Shown here in pieces: positions 13,567 through 16,222 of a stretch of 16,222 bases of DNA. The DNA comes from Treponema sp. (lineage in GTDB: Bacteria; Spirochaetota; Spirochaetia; Treponematales; Treponemataceae). The stretch spans positions 1 to 16,222 of the forward strand of contig DMQP01000208.1 in assembly GCA_003455655.1 (NCBI GenBank). The letters run 5' to 3'. The notes under the pieces were generated by a model that saw only the letters and a program-made list of their open reading frames with translations, was not told the DNA's origin and did not search any database. A program made the translations under genes and the position numbers. Positions within the stretch are counted from its first letter, which is position 1. Every line of letters begins with the position of its first letter.

Positions 13567-14819
13567 TCTGCTGCTCCTGTGATATAGGGTGAAAGTAATG
13601 CAAGTGTTCGTGATTGCGGTGGAATGCGTGCGGTTAAATGCACTCCATCGTCAAGCCATTGTTCATCTGTTATAGTTCCATTTTTGCGTACCAGTTCTAC
13701 CAGCTGAGGTTGTGACGAGGGAACTAAATAGTTTTGTTCATTTCCCAAAAGTTGTGCAGTAATGCTTGCAAGTAATGTGTCAAAACCTTGCTGCGTATGA
13801 GCACTTACTTTGAGTGCTTGCGGAAAAGATGCATCTAGTTGAGACATAACAAGGCTGTCTGTAACTGCATCAATTTTGTTTAGAACAATCAGTGAGGGAA
13901 CAGTGTCTGCCTGTATTTCTTTTAAGACATGCAGTACTTGTTCATACTGTTTTGTACATTCACTGTCAGAAGCATCAACAACAATAAGCAGAAGATTTGC
14001 TTTTGCTGCCTCGTCAAGAGTTGATTTAAATGCATTTATGAGTGTATGTGGTAGATTTGAAATAAAACCAACTGTATCTGTAAGCAGAACCGAAGAACCT
14101 TCTGCCAGTGCAAGTTTTCGTGTTGTTGGATCAAGTGTTGCAAACAGTTTGTTTTCTACAAAAGCATCAGCCCCTGTAAGTGCATTGAGCAAACTTGATT
14201 TTCCGGCGTTAGTGTAACCAACCAGCGCACAAGATGCAGTTTCTGTTCTTTCGCGTTGTTTGCGTTGAGTGTCACGGTTTATTTGAACCTGTGCAAGTTC
14301 TTTTTTTATTTGAATAATTTTATCTTCTACTTGTCGACGATCAAGTTCAAGCTGTGTTTCTCCAGAACCTTTTGCTCCGTAAGAACCGCCTCTCTGTCTT
14401 GCCATGTCTCCATACATGTGACTCAATCTTGGAAGCGAGTAGGAAAGCTGTGCAAGTTCAACTTGAAGAACTGCTTCTTTTGTTTGTGCACGCTGAGCAA
14501 AAATTCTAAGAATTACTTCGTTTCGATCAAATACAGGTTTACCGCTTGCCTTTTCCCAGTTGCGTTGCTTTGTGGGGTCAATGTCCCAGTCAAAAATTAT
14601 GCAGTCAGCAAAAAGCAATTTTGCCTTATCGAGAATTTCTGTAACTTTTCCTTTGCCAATTCCGTAAGCGGGAGTTGGTTCAATGCGTGTGAGAACCATA
14701 GTGCCTGCTGTTTCCATGCCCAAAGTGTCAACCAAACCAATAAGTTCTTTGGGTTCTTCATGGGCTCCAATCAGCAATGCGCGTACTTTTTTTTGGGCTT
14801 CTTGCTCAAGTTCTACCAT
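13563..14819 (-). CDS. hflX: Ribosome-associated GTPase HflX
   Basis: HflX is a GTPase that binds the 50S subunit and splits stalled or stress-arrested ribosomes. All parts are present in 418 residues: the N-terminal HflX domain with PTPAYGIGKGKVTEI near 48-62, the linker RGGSYGAKGSGETQLELDRR near 143-162, the coiled segment, and the G domain. G1 is GYTNAGKS (201-208), G3 is DTVGF (248-252), G4 is NKID (314-317) and G5 is the SAH near 339. The common GIGTRGPGETQLE linker has become SYGAKGSGETQLE. The ATG at 14819 has no Shine-Dalgarno and a TATACT box ends 7 nt upstream, so the mRNA may be leaderless. The FliL-like gene is translationally coupled downstream. Confidence 0.96.
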   Translation of the reverse strand: MVELEQEAQKKVRALLIGAHEEPKELIGLVDTLGMETAGTMVLTRIEPTPAYGIGKGKVTEILDKAKLLFADCIIFDWDIDPTKQRNWEKASGKPVFDRNEVILRIFAQRAQTKEAVLQVELAQLSYSLPRLSHMYGDMARQRGGSYGAKGSGETQLELDRRQVEDKIIQIKKELAQVQINRDTQRKQRERTETASCALVGYTNAGKSSLLNALTGADAFVENKLFATLDPTTRKLALAEGSSVLLTDTVGFISNLPHTLINAFKSTLDEAAKANLLLIVVDASDSECTKQYEQVLHVLKEIQADTVPSLIVLNKIDAVTDSLVMSQLDASFPQALKVSAHTQQGFDTLLASITAQLLGNEQNYLVPSSQPQLVELVRKNGTITDEQWLDDGVHLTARIPPQSRTLALLSPYITGAAE

Positions 14820-14826
14820 ACATAAC

Positions 14827-14832
14827 AGTATA
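14827..14832 (-). promoter_or_regulatory. -10 box of a probable leaderless hflX promoter
   Basis: TATACT ends 7 nt before the hflX ATG on the minus strand, so transcription would begin at the start codon. No convincing -35 appears at 16-18 bp. The 14820-14936 gap also carries TATAGT (14869-14874, plus strand), which may serve the divergent gene. Confidence 0.45.
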
Positions 14833-14936
14833 GCGTTTTGTTGCTAAAAAACAGTACTTGTTATTCTGTATAGTGTAATTTTTAAATTCTTTTGCCGATA
14901 ATGATGACGAGGAACTATACCCTCAGGGATTGCATT

Positions 14937-16222
14937 GTGAAGACTTGGCTGAAAATCTTACTCAGCTCAATTGTATCATTTCTCATTTTCGCCTTAGGCT
15001 GTCTTGCCATAGTGCGCTACAACGGTTTTGAACTGGTTGAATTGCGCTTCTATGAACCTCGGGTTATACAGTCTGTTGAAACGCGCTTGCAATCTATTTC
15101 TAATGCCTTTGATGAATTTTATGCAGACACGCTTTTTTCTCTTTCTAATTTTGCAGCACAAGAAAGCACCGCAAGTTATTTTGAAAAAACGGCATCATCT
15201 TCTGCGGTAAAAGCGCGCACCGATTCTTTGGGCTTACTAAGAGAAACAATTCCTGGACTTGAAGTTCGTTTAGTTGAAAGTGACGGAAAGCACATTCACT
15301 TTAGTACTTTTGCATCAGACATTCTAAAAAGAGAAGGTTCTATAACTGCATACAAACCCTATCAAGATGCAAGCGATATTGCTTATGATGAACTTTCTGC
15401 CAGTAACAGTGCGAAGTTGCATTTTGTAAGCAAAGCGGGAATGTTAGTCTTTTCGATTCCTTTGAAACATGAAGGTCTTGGTCTTTCAGGAACACTTATG
15501 TGTTTTGTTCCCGTAGAAGATTTTTCTCAGTACCTTGTGTCAAAGGGAATTATAACAATCAATCAGTATGGAGTTTTGGTTGCTCCTGATGCTTTGGCAG
15601 ATGGCCGTAACAGTGGCATTGTTTTTGGATTCCCTTCTGTGGGACAGTCGCTGGTTGCTCAGCAAGTTGTTGAAGCATGGTCTGGTTCAAAACAGAATGT
15701 AACTCAAATTGTTGTTAAAGAAAGTGACGGAGAAAAACTGACACTTATTACTCAAGACTCCTCTTCGTATGTGCTTACAGGTTGGGTTTGTAATGAAAGT
15801 GATTTTGTCTTCTCCCGATACGAACGCATGCTTTTGCTTGTTTGTCTTTTTATTGTTCTCTATCTTTTTGTTTTCTTCTTGTTCAACTTAAAGCATGAAA
15901 GTGAAGCAGTAATTAAAAAACGACTGCAGAAGTTTGGCAATGAAGTGCTTAGAAAATATCAAAAGCGTGCATGGTCAGAAGTTTCTCGTGAGTTAGAAGG
16001 TCGTCGCCAAAATTCCTATGATGAAATAAAAAAGAGCTTGGGAAAAATTGCTCTTAAGAATGAAGACAAATTGCGCTTTTACTTTGACCGTTGTTGGAGT
16101 GAAATTCTGCTTACCTTAAGTGGCGGAAGTGTACAGACAAGTCAAAGTCTTGCACCAACGGTGACTCCGCTTGCCTCTAAGCCTCTTGTTCCTGCAAAAG
16201 CGACTCAGCCAGAGGCAGTTGA
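14937..16222 (+). CDS. Two-TM sensor-like protein with extracytoplasmic Cache-like region, C-terminus off the window
   Basis: At least 428 residues are visible and the frame stays open at the window edge. The N-terminus is a membrane helix (residues about 5-27). An extracytoplasmic region of about 270 residues follows, and then a second helix (about 297-318, LLLVCLFIVLYLFVFFLF). The cytoplasmic part starts with a charged helical stretch and reaches a Pro/Ala/Thr-rich linker at the edge. Two helices around a large sensor region of mixed strands (LVFSIPLKHEGLGLSGTLMCFV, ITINQYGVLVAP) fit a double-Cache receptor, but no output domain is seen, so it could be a kinase, cyclase, phosphatase or chemoreceptor relative. 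The GTG at 14937 follows AGGGA by 7 nt and opens with a textbook MKTWLKILL helix; in-frame ATGs at 14901 and 14904 are alternatives without a ribosome-binding site. Confidence 0.7.
   Translation, partial: MKTWLKILLSSIVSFLIFALGCLAIVRYNGFELVELRFYEPRVIQSVETRLQSISNAFDEFYADTLFSLSNFAAQESTASYFEKTASSSAVKARTDSLGLLRETIPGLEVRLVESDGKHIHFSTFASDILKREGSITAYKPYQDASDIAYDELSASNSAKLHFVSKAGMLVFSIPLKHEGLGLSGTLMCFVPVEDFSQYLVSKGIITINQYGVLVAPDALADGRNSGIVFGFPSVGQSLVAQQVVEAWSGSKQNVTQIVVKESDGEKLTLITQDSSSYVLTGWVCNESDFVFSRYERMLLLVCLFIVLYLFVFFLFNLKHESEAVIKKRLQKFGNEVLRKYQKRAWSEVSRELEGRRQNSYDEIKKSLGKIALKNEDKLRFYFDRCWSEILLTLSGGSVQTSQSLAPTVTPLASKPLVPAKATQPEAV

Overview
The window looks like chromosome of a treponeme-type spirochaete. 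It has moderately low GC, a zinc-ribbon L28, a type III glutamine synthetase (GlnN), a FliL-like protein, and tightly packed operons with ATGA stop/start overlaps. The genus is an inference from this overall character; no rRNA or tRNA gene is present to anchor it.

Layout. 1-659 (minus) is the N-terminal part of a PotA-like polyamine ABC ATPase, cut by the window edge. 789-1837 (minus) is azlC-azlD, a branched-chain amino acid exporter pair. 1891-2769 (plus) is a PhnP-like metallo-beta-lactamase-fold hydrolase transcribed divergently from azlC, with interleaved promoters. 2831-3061 (minus) is rpmB, with a clear promoter and terminator. 3191-5287 (plus) is glnN. 5325-9077 (plus) is a very large exported TPR-CHAT caspase-like protein. 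9099-11494 (minus) is a two-gene ABC importer: an NMT1/SsuA-like binding protein and a permease-ATPase fusion. 11565-12939 (minus) is an ECF sigma operon: DUF6249-like membrane protein, sigma factor, zinc-finger anti-sigma. It is preceded by an almost ideal sigma-E-type promoter, which suggests autoregulation. 13003-14819 (minus) is hflX followed by a translationally coupled FliL-like gene. From 14937 (plus) a two-TM, Cache-like sensor protein runs off the right edge.

The main observation concerns the TPR-CHAT gene. Directly after its stop codon lies a second copy of the 3' end of glnN (EDLLFVKS-stop, 9076-9102). It differs from the intact copy (5261-5287) at six positions, all synonymous. 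The stop of this remnant overlaps the stop of the convergent ABC gene. The simplest reading is that glnN once abutted the ABC gene. The 3.8-kb CHAT segment was then inserted at the glnN 3' end together with a replacement glnN tail from a related lineage. CHAT is therefore a recently acquired single-gene island and encodes an exported caspase-like protein. 

Other points of interest are three genes (azlC, the hydrolase gene, hflX) that lack a Shine-Dalgarno sequence and have a -10-like hexamer 6-7 nt before the ATG, suggesting leaderless mRNAs, and a compacted ATPase in the ABC fusion.
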